Positions 26,349-36,748 of a stretch of 64,000 nt of DNA are shown here, in pieces. The notes under the pieces were generated by a model. That model made no database searches. It was given only the letters and a program-made list of their open reading frames with translations, and was not told the DNA's origin. Position numbers and translations under genes: made by a program. The stretch spans positions 1 through 64,000 of the forward strand of contig JAEUIE010000027.1 in the NCBI GenBank assembly GCA_016795155.1. Reading direction: 5' to 3'. How positions within the stretch are numbered: position 1 is the stretch's first letter; every line of letters begins with the position of its first letter. This DNA is from Planctomycetia bacterium. Its GTDB lineage: Bacteria > Planctomycetota > Planctomycetia > Gemmatales > HRBIN36.

Positions 26349-29300
26349 TTATTTGAAGCGTGCCAGCAGGTTGTTCACCAGGCTAACGGCTGCACTTCGG
26401 CTGCGTTTAGCAGTCGAGAAGAACTTGTCCGCCTCGCTGCTGGTCTTCTTGGCTGTAGTGGTGCTGGATGCCAGACTCTGGGCTACCTTGCTGGAAAGGC
26501 CTGCTGCATAGCTGGCTGTTCCCGTGCTGGTGCCTGCCTTGGATGAGCTGCCTGTGAGGGCTGCTGCCAGTGAGCTGTCACCCTGCATCTCGGCAGAACC
26601 AGCGTTGGCGCTCATTGCAGCAAAGAAGCTTGGTGGAGGCAGATCTGGGCCACCCGGATTGGGATCGAACTGAGTGGTACCCAGCCAGAACCCAGTGACA
26701 TTGGTATGGCCATGACCAAAGTCCGAACCACGCAAGGCAACAGAATCAAAGGTCGCACCCTGAAGTGCTTCACTTGGCTGGCTGGTTCCCGTTGCATTAA
26801 ACTTCAGCATATCGCTGCTGTTACCAGTCAGAGCGACAGGAACCGTAAAGTTGCCTGAAGTAGACATGTACAGCGTTGGCGTGCTTGGATTTGCGTTAGT
26901 TTGATAGAACAGTGCATCCACGTTATGTTGCGATGGATTGGTTAATCCTCGCGTAGACCCAAGGAATGCCTTCTTGAATGTACCAGCAGTGTTATTACCG
27001 AGCGAGATAGAGCTGGTTGGCCTGAACGACAGGATGTCCTGTGGGTTTGCGGAACCTTGAGCCACCAGTGCTGTGCCGGAGGTAGAAAGCAGGATGCGAG
27101 ACAGGGTGCTGCCACTGTAGATCAGCGAGACAGCATCCACATTCTCGGAAGAACCCGAGAGACCGACCCGGCTGCCATCGAAGAACAGCGACCAGGTACC
27201 GGTGGTCAGACCACTGCCAGTATTGGAGCTGGTGGGTGTAAACCGGATCAGATCTTCACCAAATCCACTGATGTTCGATCCTGAAGGTACACCGTTGTTG
27301 TAACTGGTGTTGACCGAGAAGCCGCCTCGTGTCGAGATCAGAATCTGGCCAGTGTTAGTGAAGGTGAATGCATCAATGCTCTCGTTGCCACTGGTCAATC
27401 CGAAGTTGGAGCCTCGGAAGTAAACACTGTAATTCCACTCGCCCGATTGCAGAGCTGTCAGGCGTACGATGTCCGTATCGGATACTACCAGCGAGCTGCC
27501 ATCACTGTTGAACAGCGTGGTGGAACTGCCTGCGTAAGTGAAGTACCACACACCGGTCGTCTGTGAACCTGCAAACTGCACTGGGAACTGACGGGTTGAA
27601 CCAACACCTGCTCCCAGAGTGAATTCCTGTGGGTTACCCGGGTTGGCGGGTACGGTTCCACCATTGGGCAGTGTCGTTTCCACGCGATACTGTCCCGCAG
27701 GCAGGCCTGTGAAGTTGAACGTGCCATCCGAACCTGTGACAAAAGTGCGTGGGTTCGTGAAGTTGGCTGGCACTGGTGAGCCAATGAAAGTCAGCGTGAT
27801 GGTCCGACCAGGTGAACCTACTTCATTGTCATCGGCGTTCCCATTATTATTAGAATCAAGGAAGACTCGGCCGCTAACAGTCGAATTACGCTGTTGCAGA
27901 CCCAGATCCTGTCCAAAGACATGGGTATCCGGTGGCAGGGAAACCAGCAGTGTGCCGGTGGATGGCACGAACCCTGCGGGAACCGAAGGAGGAAGTGTTG
28001 CGGTATCGATCATTACACGATAGCCAGCCAGGTTGGCAGGCAGACCGGCAATGCTGTAAGCACCCGTTACTGCAGCCGATACGGCGTTGCGTTCACCGAT
28101 ATCAAACTGATTATTGTTGTTCGCATCGATGAAGACTCGCACACCAGCAAATACCGTGGTTTCAAGAGCCTGTTTGATGCCATCGCCATTGAGGTCGCTG
28201 AAGACCACGCCGTTGATGGAGGAATTGGCTGCCTGGTATCCGAAGAAGCCCAGTGATGCATCGATTCCTGCATAGCCCAGGGTGATCAGCTGTGGAACTG
28301 TTGCTGGGCCCGTCAGAGCATATCCAGCAGGCACACCACTGATTGGTTCGACATAGAAATCGCCGACAGGTAGATTCGTAGCAGAATAGGCTCCTGACGC
28401 ATTGGTTGTTGCACTGTACAACTGATCGTCGCTGTCACCCACCACTCCGTTGCGACCTGCCCAGCGGAGCTGAACTGTCACATTGTTGAAGCCTGGTTCG
28501 CCAAGATCAAACTGTGCGTTGCCGTTCAGATCGTTGAATACCAGACCCAGAATCTGGCCAGCGAATGGATCCTGGCGGTAACCCACGTCAGCAGCACTGA
28601 AAGTGCCATTTCCATTGGTAAGCAGCAGTGACTGTGTATCGTTTCCAGTGGTCAGATAGAAGTTGGCCAGAACTGCCGAACTGCTGACCACCACCACCTG
28701 GTAGGACCCTGCAGTCAGTGGGAAGAAGCTGTAGCTGCCATCTGCCAGTGTTGAGGTGTTGAGTTCGGGAAGGTCATCCGCAGTACCGAACTGACCATCG
28801 ACACCTGCACCGAGCAGGCGAACAGTTACGCCAGCGATGCCGCCTTCGCCACCATTTCGGACACCATTGCCATCAGCATCATTGAAGACGATACCGTTGA
28901 CGGTAGCCTGCTTTTCCTGATAGCCGAAGTTCTGGGTACGACTTCCACCAGGCAACAACGAGAAGGTCACTGCATTGCTGGCTGGAGAAGTACGGACAAA
29001 GGTGGAAGGCAGAGGAGTTTCATTGATTTCCAGGCGATAGGGGCCTGCAAAGACAGGATTCTGTGTCGTTCCCGTAAAGCTGAAATTGCCGTTGCTGTCT
29101 GTCGTGGTCACATAGGTGATGTTGTCAGACAGGGTTGACAGGTCGAAATCAGCGCCACCACTGGTGAGTGTCAGCGTGAAGATCACAGGATTCGGTACGG
29201 AATCAGTAATCCCGGGTTCGCCTACTTCGATGACTCCATTTCCGTTGATGTCATTGAATACCCGGCCATTGACCACGCCATTGCCACTGTCGAGCCAGTA

Positions 29301-32300
29301 ACCGAAGTTCAGATTAGCTCGTGTTCCGCCGATAGGCAGATTGACTGGCTTCTGAGCAGGTGGAGTGTTCAGGCGGTAGTCCGTTGGCAGTGTGGATTCA
29401 TTAACTGCAACATAGTATTGTCCACTGCCAAGATTAGCGAAGGTGTATACACCACCCAGACCCGTAGTCACTGATTTTTCGAGCACGTCATCTGAAGTAA
29501 AGAGGATGCCATCGCTACCAGCGCCAATCAGGTTCACGCCAATCCCAGGAATGCCTTGTTCGCCAGGATCAATAGTGCCGTTGCCATTTGGATTCAGCCA
29601 GATGTTTCCAGTAATGGTGCCGGTGCGGATCGTGAACGGATAGACGAAGGTACCACCTGCCGTTCCGTTGCCGGAAGGCAGACTATAGGGGGCAGGGAAT
29701 TCACCATCGAGCAGTTGGCCAGCGATATCGCGTACCGCAGTTCCAGTCGTTGTTCCATTCATCATGAAGTAGAACGTGCCCGATGTCAACTCGGTAGTAA
29801 GCGGCAGGACGAAGGTATGAGTATCGGAGTTGGCATCGTATATGTTTTGTGACAGATTGAAATTGATAGGTACTTCAAGACCTGATGTTGAGCCAATTCG
29901 CAATACTACTGAATCCTCATTGAATGTAGAAGTATCAACACGACCAGAGAATACGACAGTGATACTGGATACTGGTGACCCAACAATATTGTTCACACTC
30001 AGTACCGACAAGCTGATGACTCTCAGAGAAAGCTCATTGGCTTCCAATGCACCACGGTCATAGAACGGGAAGGCCCCGGAACCTACATTGGGACGATTCG
30101 GATTGTCCACACGTGGACGACCACGGAGATCAAGACCAGGAGCACGCGTAGGAAGTTGTGGCGATCGTGCAGAACGTAGCCGATCCTGGAGATCGCTCAC
30201 AGCCGAATCAATAGCGGGCGAATTCGGACGTATACGATAGTCTTGCGAACTCGGATCGACGTACAACGGATTGGCGGATGCACCATTGCCAATGATGTTT
30301 TGTACACCCGTGAATGGGCTCCCTGTCACCGCATTGTTGTAGAAGATGTTATAGGACACCACAGGAAGAACAGGTGGTGTGAGGTTGGTTATGTCATAAC
30401 CATCAATAATGGCTAGACCAGTTCCATTGTTGGAAACAATGTTGTTTTGAACCGTGGGTCCGCCACGTGTTTCCAGCAGAATTCCAACACCGGCATTGCC
30501 ATCAATCGTATTGTTGGAAATTTCGGTGAATGCTGTTGGTGTAATACGGTTACCGGGAGTGACCGCATTGGTAGTGCGATTTTCTCGCAAGTGAATACCA
30601 TTTCCCTGATTATTGATAATCAGGTTATTCTGGATAGTCGGCCCAGGGATAAAGTTCGCTGGCGAACTTTGAGAAGGATTGACGTTATTGACATCTTCAT
30701 TTCGATAAATGGTGTTCGCACTGCTTGTTGCAGCTGTATTGTTTCGGTTTGGAAATTCAGACACTGGGAAGCGGGCTGCCTGAGTGGGCAGGTTGGCGCC
30801 CAAGTTGGTGTTGCTGGCATTCATACGCGAATCTTGCAGCAAGATTGCATCGCCTGAACTACTGAGGATGGTATTGCTACGGATCAGGATTTGGCCTTCG
30901 GCAGGCTTGGGATGATTCAGATTACGTTCGAAACCACTGAAGCGGAGATTCATTTCATATCCGCCAACTGATGTTCCATCACCTCTTCCCGCAAAATCGA
31001 TAATGGAATCATTCGTGATGGTTACTCTATCACCATTCTGATTAAACAGACTTATCGCACCACCATCTGCACCATAACCAGGCGGGTTCAGCGGGCTTAC
31101 TGGACTCATTCTGTCGGATTGGAAAGGTGTCAGAACATACGTGGTCTGATTTGGCTGTAATCCATTCTCCACTCCTGAATTGAAGTCGGTAGAGAAGAAG
31201 GAACGTGGTGCGCGATCAAACGGCATGACGGCTATATATTTCGCATCACGTGCAAATCCTGTTCCTTGATTGTAGGGGACATTGCCATTGAGAATTTGAA
31301 CGGGTCCCAGGGTATTTCCCATTAATCCTGGATTGTCTGGATAACCGAATCCAAATCCTCCAAATCCATCGCCACTCCAGTAGATGAGCTGGAAGTCAGC
31401 ATTAAAGACAGCTACGTTGATCTGGCGTGTATTCGGTTCATCGGAAGCAGTAGAATAGTTGCTGCCACGTGTTCTCCGCCCTTGCTCAATATCGATGTAC
31501 AATAAGGCTGATACTCCTTCAGGAGTATTGGAAGGAAGTTCGTACCAATCGACATCATCAGTGAATTGTCCTTCACCGCGTGCAGCAGCGCTTCCTCCAA
31601 GTTGTCCAGCAACGGTATAACTGCCATCCGTAGTTTCAAACCGCAAAAATCCGTCATAGTTGAATTCCAAGGCCGGCACAGGCTGGAGAAGTTCAGTTGC
31701 ACTTGGTCGAGCACCATTCGGTTCTGCCAAGGCCTCATACTCATTACCATCAATGGCCAGTTTGGTCTTGGGATATGTCCGAATATCTACGCCAGTAGTG
31801 GCAAAACGGACTTCCGCGTATTCGAGAAGTGTACCATCCTGCAGATTGTAACCATCGAAGGAATCGAACGGTGCTCTGGTGGCTACGAGTAGACCATCAT
31901 TGTTGCCCGCAAGGCTGTTAAGAATCTTGTCCTGTGTAGACAAGAGTACACCATTGGGGTTATTGAGACCAGGGTAAGTTAACCCTTCATCGCCTCGTGT
32001 ATATGGGTTGAGATCGGCGTATCGTCGATTGATAGTACCGTTAGGATTGGTGGTAACGACTTCAGACATCGACGTATTCACGCCGGGCAGAATTTGAATC
32101 CCCTGCCATTGTCCGGGACTGGCAGTTGATGGACCGTTGCTGCCAGTATCACGTTGAACATGCCCAATGGGACCTGCGCCAACCGTGTCATCATCTATTC
32201 CAGTTAGGATAACAGGATTTGCGCCCTGACCAAGAATACGAAGAGTACCGCCTGATCCGCTCACTGGTGCCCGGAAACCGATGGTAAAATTCTGCAGTGT

Positions 32301-35300
32301 TCCAGTATTGGCAGCTACATTCTTGGTGACAATCAGGCTCCAGATGCCACGTACATTTTTACCACGATAGAAACCAAGTCCAAAAGGAGTAGTTTGTGTC
32401 GGGTTATTCAACAACGTGTTGGTGTAACTGGAGGACTGGAAGGAAGTAAATGTGCTATCGTACGGTGACTGGAAGGGCTGCCCGAAAAGAGTGTCGTAAG
32501 AGTTCAGTGCAGCTTGAGACTTATCATCAAAGGTGGTATTGATGAAGGACTGATTGCCATTGCCTTGTCCAGCGCCTGCAGCAACCAGATCAATCCTTGA
32601 TCCATCAGGACCTTGCAACTGAATTCGCAATTGATTGGTAGGACCACTGTAGTTCAAGTTCAAGTTAACAACGATTTCGTTCGCCACAAAATCGCTGTTA
32701 ATCTGGAGTGGAATAACAGTATCTCCAGTAAAGTTCAAATTGGTGGGTGTGTTCTGCTGGAAAACCGTATTGGTATTCTGGCCGAAAGTGAATTGTCCTG
32801 CTGCATTGAATCCAGTTCTCAGGTTATCCATGGTAGGCACAAAGCCACTGACAATATTGCCTGTGCTACCTTGTGACAATCCTACACCACGGTAGATGGC
32901 ACGCAACGATGCAGCCGTGATAACAGTATCTTCACTGTTGGCCTTTACTACCAGACTTTCCCCCGCATCTACCCATGTCAAACCTGTAATACCAGGGTTA
33001 TTCAGAGCCAGGCCCGATCCTTTGAACGTAATGTTGAAATTATTGATTGCACCTGTGGCACCTGTTGCTGCATCACGAACTCGTAATCGCCACGTACCAG
33101 CAGCATTAATGCCGTCCAATACACCCAACCCGGTGGCACTTGCTGAGAAGGGATCGTACGAAACAGGGTAGAAGGTACCACTGAATGGCGCGAGACCGGC
33201 GGTAATCGGCGTGGTAAAGTTGTCAGCGAAATGAGTATTAGTGTAATTCGCACCGCTGATTGTACCACCTGTCCTGTTGGCCAATTGAACCACAGTTCCA
33301 TTCGGCGCCACAAGTTCAAGGATCAGATCGCTGGCGCGAGCATGGGTGATAGTCAGATTGACGCGAATGTCATTGATGTTGGAGATCGATGGCACATTCA
33401 CCAATGCTTCAACTGCTGCTCCGTTATCTGGGATCGCAATATTTACATTGCCTGTGGTGAAATTGGAAACAGCAGCAGGCGAATCCCCGGCTTCATCAAT
33501 GATGCGGACTTTGTAAATCGGCGTGCGGCTTACTCGCCCAAAGAAAGCACGACCATTGGCAGTCGTCGTTGGTATCGCTGCTGTTTCAATCAGCTTACCG
33601 TCGGCACCTATCAGTTCGATGCGTTGTGTGGGACTGTTACTCTGATTACCCACTACCCAGAATCCTACTGCAGAAACTGCATTCGGGAACACCATCTCAT
33701 AGGTGCCATTGCCGTCCAGCGTATTAGGCTGGAGCATGAATCCACCTGGATTGCTGGGATCAGAAACTACATGAAAGGGGCGGAGCGGATCGCTGATGTT
33801 TCCGACTGCTCCACCATAATTGAAATTCACCCCCCAATCGCGCCATTCTTCACCACGCAGATCCATACCGTTCGTAGTAACCAGACCGCGTGCAGTCGCA
33901 TCGAATTGTGTCTGATAATAGAAGAGACCTGCATCCACGAGGTTTGGATTGACCTGGAATGGCCCACGTTGTAGCGGCAGGTTAAGAGGCTTGGTCGTGT
34001 CTGTCGGCAGATTACCAGGCAGTCGCATTACCAGGTTGCTTAAGAAGACAGCGGGATCGGTGAAGCGTTGCAGGTAACCACCGCTGGATGAATCAGGCAC
34101 TACTGTGCGGCGGCTCATCATTGCGAAATACTGATCAGGGCGTACGATCAGCAATTGTCCATCAATGGTCGTGACGATGTCCGTATCATCCATCACCGCG
34201 CCGACAAGTGGCAGATTCGCATCGATGGCGCCACGGTCATTGTTATTGAAGAACGAGAGATCGAGGATAAACGGAACGTAGAGACCGTTATTGGAATTAT
34301 TCTCGATAATGTTGCGTCGGTAAAAGACACCGTAGCCACCCATGCTGTTACGAGCATCCTGCAAGTACATGGGATGAGCTTGAAGAGCCTTCCCTATGTT
34401 GTCGTGAATGTAGTTATCGATGATTTGCACATCGCCCGTACGCAGGAATGGATTATTTGGATCGAATCGCGCATCTTGATCATCCCGACTGAAAAGGTCA
34501 ATTGCTGGCGAATCGACGAGGTTTTGTGGGTTTTCGTCATCCACAACACTATAGGTTTGAGTGACTTCCGTGTTGGAAATACGTAGACGCTGCAGTTCGC
34601 CGCCTGAGTCTCTCAAATCACGAGTAAATACACGAATGGCTGGCCAATTAACAAAGGTACCAGAAACTTCTGCAAATCCTCCGCCAAATCGAACCAGGGC
34701 ATGATCGATATTACCCTGGGCAATACGGATTCCAGCCCAATCACCTGGTGCCGGAGTTGTGGTATTTCCATCATTGTTGGTGTCTGTCGAACCGTTGTTG
34801 TACAAGCTGGCAAGATCAGTATTGGGTATCAGTGAATCGTCATTGAGCGAGGTGAACAGGACTGGACGATTGACACTACCATTAACAACGATGGTTCCAA
34901 AAGTACGATCTCGTGGCTGTCCAAATTCAATGCCGTCAAGACCTGTGTTTTGAGCTTTGAATACAATCGCTTCATTGAAAGTGAGAGTAATTCCGGAAGC
35001 TGGCAAACCCGGAGTTGTCAGAGGCCCAGCGAGAATGAGTCGCTTGGTGATCACATAAGGAACGCCAACATCATCCAGAGTGGAGTTAACATACAATTGC
35101 TGAAGTGAGCCACTGCCAGGATTGGTTGGGATAAAGATGAATGCGCCGTTGATAGAATTATCGATAAAGGTAAGTGGCTGAGCAGTCGCAGCACCAAGGT
35201 CTGGACCGGTTACAACACTTGAAGCTTTTCCACCTCGACCCAATGAATTAAGATTGATGTCTAGAGCACGACCGCCTTGATTGAAGATTGTATTCCAGAC

Positions 35301-36131
35301 ACGAACCTGCGCACTTCGCACATTGGCGGCATTGGTCGCATCGGCTTCCATGCGGATTGAACCAAATTCGCTGGGGAATCCAGAAACTTCATCGAAAATA
35401 GTCGCGCCAGTATAACGAATATCAGCAAAGTTAATAATTGACCCTGTGGCACTGGTGACACCTTGATCGATTGCATCGGCACGGTAACGAATTCCACCCC
35501 AATTGGCTCGTTGTGGTGCGTTGATGTCACCATCGCCATTGGCATCACCACCTGCTGCATCATCGAAGACTGATGTAAAGATGACGCGTGAGATGGAATT
35601 ACTTCCCTCAATTCGGAGTTGACTGCCATTATGCACGTCAACAATATTGTCTCGCATTTTGACTATCAGATTAGCTGGAGCACCGCCTGAACCATCGGAT
35701 GAGCTGATATTTCTAACAGATGCCCGGAAAAACATGTTGACAGCATTGGCTCCGTCAATGCCGATGTCCATGTTTCCATCGAGCAGCCCGTCGTTGTTGT
35801 TGTCTTCATCTCGTGACCAGACATAGGCTGCTACGCTGGGGTTAGAAGTGCCGCTACTGGCAGGGTTGCCATAAACATACACGTTGTCGAGGCCTAGATT
35901 GTTATTGGCCGCAATCAACGCATCCTGAATCTTGGTGAAAGGTTGAGTCAGTGATCCAGTGGAAACACCTACATAGGATGCATCCACAAAGTAGTTGGCG
36001 GGAACCACTCGATCTTCGAGAAGCTCCACCTTTATCTGTGGCTTGCGGAGGGGCTTGTTGTTTTTGCGTCCACGTCGAGTTGCGTCTTGTGTCTTGGGAC
36101 GACCTGTAATGAGTGACCAGGGGAGAAACAT
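26349..36131 (-). CDS. Giant secreted surface protein with SdrD B-like, P-domain and beta-helix modules
   Basis: At 3260 residues this fills about 15 percent of the window. Residues 1-37 are basic and end in LEDRVVPA (38-45), a motif seen at the N-terminus of many exported planctomycete proteins. Next come parallel beta-helix-like stretches (to about 890), a proprotein-convertase P-like domain (about 890-1035), a second one (about 1134-1287), another beta-helix part with NNxI repeats (about 1830-1907), and six SdrD B/Cna-B-like domains starting near 2174, 2287, 2409, 2524, 2639 and 2752, each opening with G-x-V/I-F-x-D-x-N-G-N-G. The C-terminal 400 residues hold about five repeats around F-x-G-S-x-x-G-L and D-A, of 60-75 residues. 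The tail is Ser/Lys-rich. D-x-N-x-D/N-G motifs suggest calcium binding. Likely role: adhesin or cell-surface scaffold. Confidence 0.88.
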   Translation of the reverse strand: MFLPWSLITGRPKTQDATRRGRKNNKPLRKPQIKVELLEDRVVPANYFVDASYVGVSTGSLTQPFTKIQDALIAANNNLGLDNVYVYGNPASSGTSNPSVAAYVWSRDEDNNNDGLLDGNMDIGIDGANAVNMFFRASVRNISSSDGSGGAPANLIVKMRDNIVDVHNGSQLRIEGSNSISRVIFTSVFDDAAGGDANGDGDINAPQRANWGGIRYRADAIDQGVTSATGSIINFADIRYTGATIFDEVSGFPSEFGSIRMEADATNAANVRSAQVRVWNTIFNQGGRALDINLNSLGRGGKASSVVTGPDLGAATAQPLTFIDNSINGAFIFIPTNPGSGSLQQLYVNSTLDDVGVPYVITKRLILAGPLTTPGLPASGITLTFNEAIVFKAQNTGLDGIEFGQPRDRTFGTIVVNGSVNRPVLFTSLNDDSLIPNTDLASLYNNGSTDTNNDGNTTTPAPGDWAGIRIAQGNIDHALVRFGGGFAEVSGTFVNWPAIRVFTRDLRDSGGELQRLRISNTEVTQTYSVVDDENPQNLVDSPAIDLFSRDDQDARFDPNNPFLRTGDVQIIDNYIHDNIGKALQAHPMYLQDARNSMGGYGVFYRRNIIENNSNNGLYVPFILDLSFFNNNDRGAIDANLPLVGAVMDDTDIVTTIDGQLLIVRPDQYFAMMSRRTVVPDSSSGGYLQRFTDPAVFLSNLVMRLPGNLPTDTTKPLNLPLQRGPFQVNPNLVDAGLFYYQTQFDATARGLVTTNGMDLRGEEWRDWGVNFNYGGAVGNISDPLRPFHVVSDPSNPGGFMLQPNTLDGNGTYEMVFPNAVSAVGFWVVGNQSNSPTQRIELIGADGKLIETAAIPTTTANGRAFFGRVSRTPIYKVRIIDEAGDSPAAVSNFTTGNVNIAIPDNGAAVEALVNVPSISNINDIRVNLTITHARASDLILELVAPNGTVVQLANRTGGTISGANYTNTHFADNFTTPITAGLAPFSGTFYPVSYDPFSASATGLGVLDGINAAGTWRLRVRDAATGATGAINNFNITFKGSGLALNNPGITGLTWVDAGESLVVKANSEDTVITAASLRAIYRGVGLSQGSTGNIVSGFVPTMDNLRTGFNAAGQFTFGQNTNTVFQQNTPTNLNFTGDTVIPLQINSDFVANEIVVNLNLNYSGPTNQLRIQLQGPDGSRIDLVAAGAGQGNGNQSFINTTFDDKSQAALNSYDTLFGQPFQSPYDSTFTSFQSSSYTNTLLNNPTQTTPFGLGFYRGKNVRGIWSLIVTKNVAANTGTLQNFTIGFRAPVSGSGGTLRILGQGANPVILTGIDDDTVGAGPIGHVQRDTGSNGPSTASPGQWQGIQILPGVNTSMSEVVTTNPNGTINRRYADLNPYTRGDEGLTYPGLNNPNGVLLSTQDKILNSLAGNNDGLLVATRAPFDSFDGYNLQDGTLLEYAEVRFATTGVDIRTYPKTKLAIDGNEYEALAEPNGARPSATELLQPVPALEFNYDGFLRFETTDGSYTVAGQLGGSAAARGEGQFTDDVDWYELPSNTPEGVSALLYIDIEQGRRTRGSNYSTASDEPNTRQINVAVFNADFQLIYWSGDGFGGFGFGYPDNPGLMGNTLGPVQILNGNVPYNQGTGFARDAKYIAVMPFDRAPRSFFSTDFNSGVENGLQPNQTTYVLTPFQSDRMSPVSPLNPPGYGADGGAISLFNQNGDRVTITNDSIIDFAGRGDGTSVGGYEMNLRFSGFERNLNHPKPAEGQILIRSNTILSSSGDAILLQDSRMNASNTNLGANLPTQAARFPVSEFPNRNNTAATSSANTIYRNEDVNNVNPSQSSPANFIPGPTIQNNLIINNQGNGIHLRENRTTNAVTPGNRITPTAFTEISNNTIDGNAGVGILLETRGGPTVQNNIVSNNGTGLAIIDGYDITNLTPPVLPVVSYNIFYNNAVTGSPFTGVQNIIGNGASANPLYVDPSSQDYRIRPNSPAIDSAVSDLQDRLRSARSPQLPTRAPGLDLRGRPRVDNPNRPNVGSGAFPFYDRGALEANELSLRVISLSVLSVNNIVGSPVSSITVVFSGRVDTSTFNEDSVVLRIGSTSGLEVPINFNLSQNIYDANSDTHTFVLPLTTELTSGTFYFMMNGTTTGTAVRDIAGQLLDGEFPAPYSLPSGNGTAGGTFVYPFTIRTGTITGNIWLNPNGNGTIDPGEQGIPGIGVNLIGAGSDGILFTSDDVLEKSVTTGLGGVYTFANLGSGQYYVAVNESTLPTDYRLNTPPAQKPVNLPIGGTRANLNFGYWLDSGNGVVNGRVFNDINGNGVIEVGEPGITDSVPNPVIFTLTLTSGGADFDLSTLSDNITYVTTTDSNGNFSFTGTTQNPVFAGPYRLEINETPLPSTFVRTSPASNAVTFSLLPGGSRTQNFGYQEKQATVNGIVFNDADGNGVRNGGEGGIAGVTVRLLGAGVDGQFGTADDLPELNTSTLADGSYSFFPLTAGSYQVVVVSSSAVLANFYLTTGNDTQSLLLTNGNGTFSAADVGYRQDPFAGQILGLVFNDLNGNAQFDLGEPGFNNVTVQLRWAGRNGVVGDSDDQLYSATTNASGAYSATNLPVGDFYVEPISGVPAGYALTGPATVPQLITLGYAGIDASLGFFGYQAANSSINGVVFSDLNGDGIKQALETTVFAGVRVFIDANNNNQFDIGERNAVSAAVTGAYSIAGLPANLAGYRVMIDTATLPPSVPAGFVPSTGTLLVSLPPDTHVFGQDLGLQQRNSTVSGRVFLDSNNNGNADDNEVGSPGRTITLTFIGSPVPANFTNPRTFVTGSDGTFNFTGLPAGQYRVETTLPNGGTVPANPGNPQEFTLGAGVGSTRQFPVQFAGSQTTGVWYFTYAGSSTTLFNSDGSSLVVSDTDIVRLTALQSGEWNYSVYFRGSNFGLTSGNESIDAFTFTNTGQILISTRGGFSVNTSYNNGVPSGSNISGFGEDLIRFTPTSSNTGSGLTTGTWSLFFDGSRVGLSGSSENVDAVSLIYSGSTLSRILLSTSGTALVAQGSANPQDILSFRPTSSISLGNNTAGTFKKAFLGSTRGLTNPSQHNVDALFYQTNANPSTPTLYMSTSGNFTVPVALTGNSSDMLKFNATGTSQPSEALQGATFDSVALRGSDFGHGHTNVTGFWLGTTQFDPNPGGPDLPPPSFFAAMSANAGSAEMQGDSSLAAALTGSSSKAGTSTGTASYAAGLSSKVAQSLASSTTTAKKTSSEADKFFSTAKRSRSAAVSLVNNLLARFK

Positions 36132-36192
36132 TCAACCCACTCCTATCCGAAGGGCCTAAAATGACGGATGTTATAACATATCACGCATGTTT

Positions 36193-36308
36193 GCAGGGTG
36201 TGGCCCATTACACGCCTGCATTCCCGGAATATCCGGGTTCGCTGCCCGCACCAATCGACCTGCTTACTATGGACATGTTTGAAGGTATATCCGATACGAC
36301 ATGTCCAT
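36193..36308. promoter_or_regulatory. Cluster of three inverted repeats upstream of the giant gene
   Basis: Three inverted repeats lie 60-180 bases upstream of the giant gene. The first pairs GCAGG-GTGT with ACAC-CCTGC (36193-36219, one bulge). The second is CCCGGA-ATA-TCCGGG (36223-36237). The third pairs ATGGACATGT (36269-36278) with ACATGTCCAT (36299-36308), perfect over ten bases with a 20-base spacer. They could be operators or mRNA leader hairpins. Confidence 0.5.
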
Positions 36309-36480
36309 TTTGGCTATCCAGCCTGATTTGAAGGTAGAACATCAACTTTAACCGGTATTACGTTAAGAACTGCTAAAGTTTGGATATCATCCCTTCATGA
36401 CGTAGACGAAAAGGTTTGCCGGGAAGTTCCACAAATTATGCGTGAGGAATGAACGCAGGTCTAGCCGAACCTGCCTCACA

Positions 36481-36512
36481 AAACAAAAATGCCCCGGCTT
36501 TTGACCAGGGCC
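36481..36512 (-). terminator. Intrinsic terminator of csrA
   Basis: On the minus strand GCCCTGG and CCGGGGC pair around TCAAAAG, and ATTTTTGTTTTG follows. It lies 30 bases past the csrA stop. Confidence 0.75.
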
Positions 36513-36541
36513 TGGATTACCGTTATGGCACTTAACTACAA

Positions 36542-36748
36542 TTAGAGGTCACCCGTCGGTGACAGAGGAGTCTTGCCATTGGCTTCTTTGCCGTGAATGG
36601 CATCGTGAACCTCCTGCCGATGCACCGGAATTTCCTTCGGTGCAACAATACCCAAGCGCACTTTGTCGCCCCGTATTTCTACCACGGTTACTGTAATGTC
36701 GTCGTTGATGACGATACTTTCATTCTTTTTTCTGGACAGTACGAGCAT
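36542..36748 (-). CDS. csrA: Carbon storage regulator CsrA
   Basis: The 68-residue protein starts MLVLSRKKNESIVI and contains VRLGIVAPKEIPVHRQEV, the RNA-binding surface of CsrA, with the critical Arg near residue 44. CsrA dimers bind GGA motifs in mRNA leaders and block or stabilise messages. The leader of this gene shows two GGA motifs overlapping the ribosome-binding site (AGGAAGAGGA about 10 bases before the ATG), the usual arrangement for negative autoregulation. It is transcribed alone. Confidence 0.95.
   Translation of the reverse strand: MLVLSRKKNESIVINDDITVTVVEIRGDKVRLGIVAPKEIPVHRQEVHDAIHGKEANGKTPLSPTGDL

Larger units (their letters stand above)
36132..36541. other. Leader/promoter region of the giant gene plus csrA tail
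   Basis: The 410 bases between the giant gene start and the csrA stop hold no supported coding frame. They contain three inverted repeats (36193-36308, listed separately) and the csrA terminator at 36481-36512. Confidence 0.5.

Noticed and set aside
26349-36131. CRISPR-like or tandem DNA repeats in the giant gene
   Set aside because: The repetition is at protein level (SdrD-like and C-terminal modules) with diverged codons; no regularly spaced identical DNA repeats were seen.
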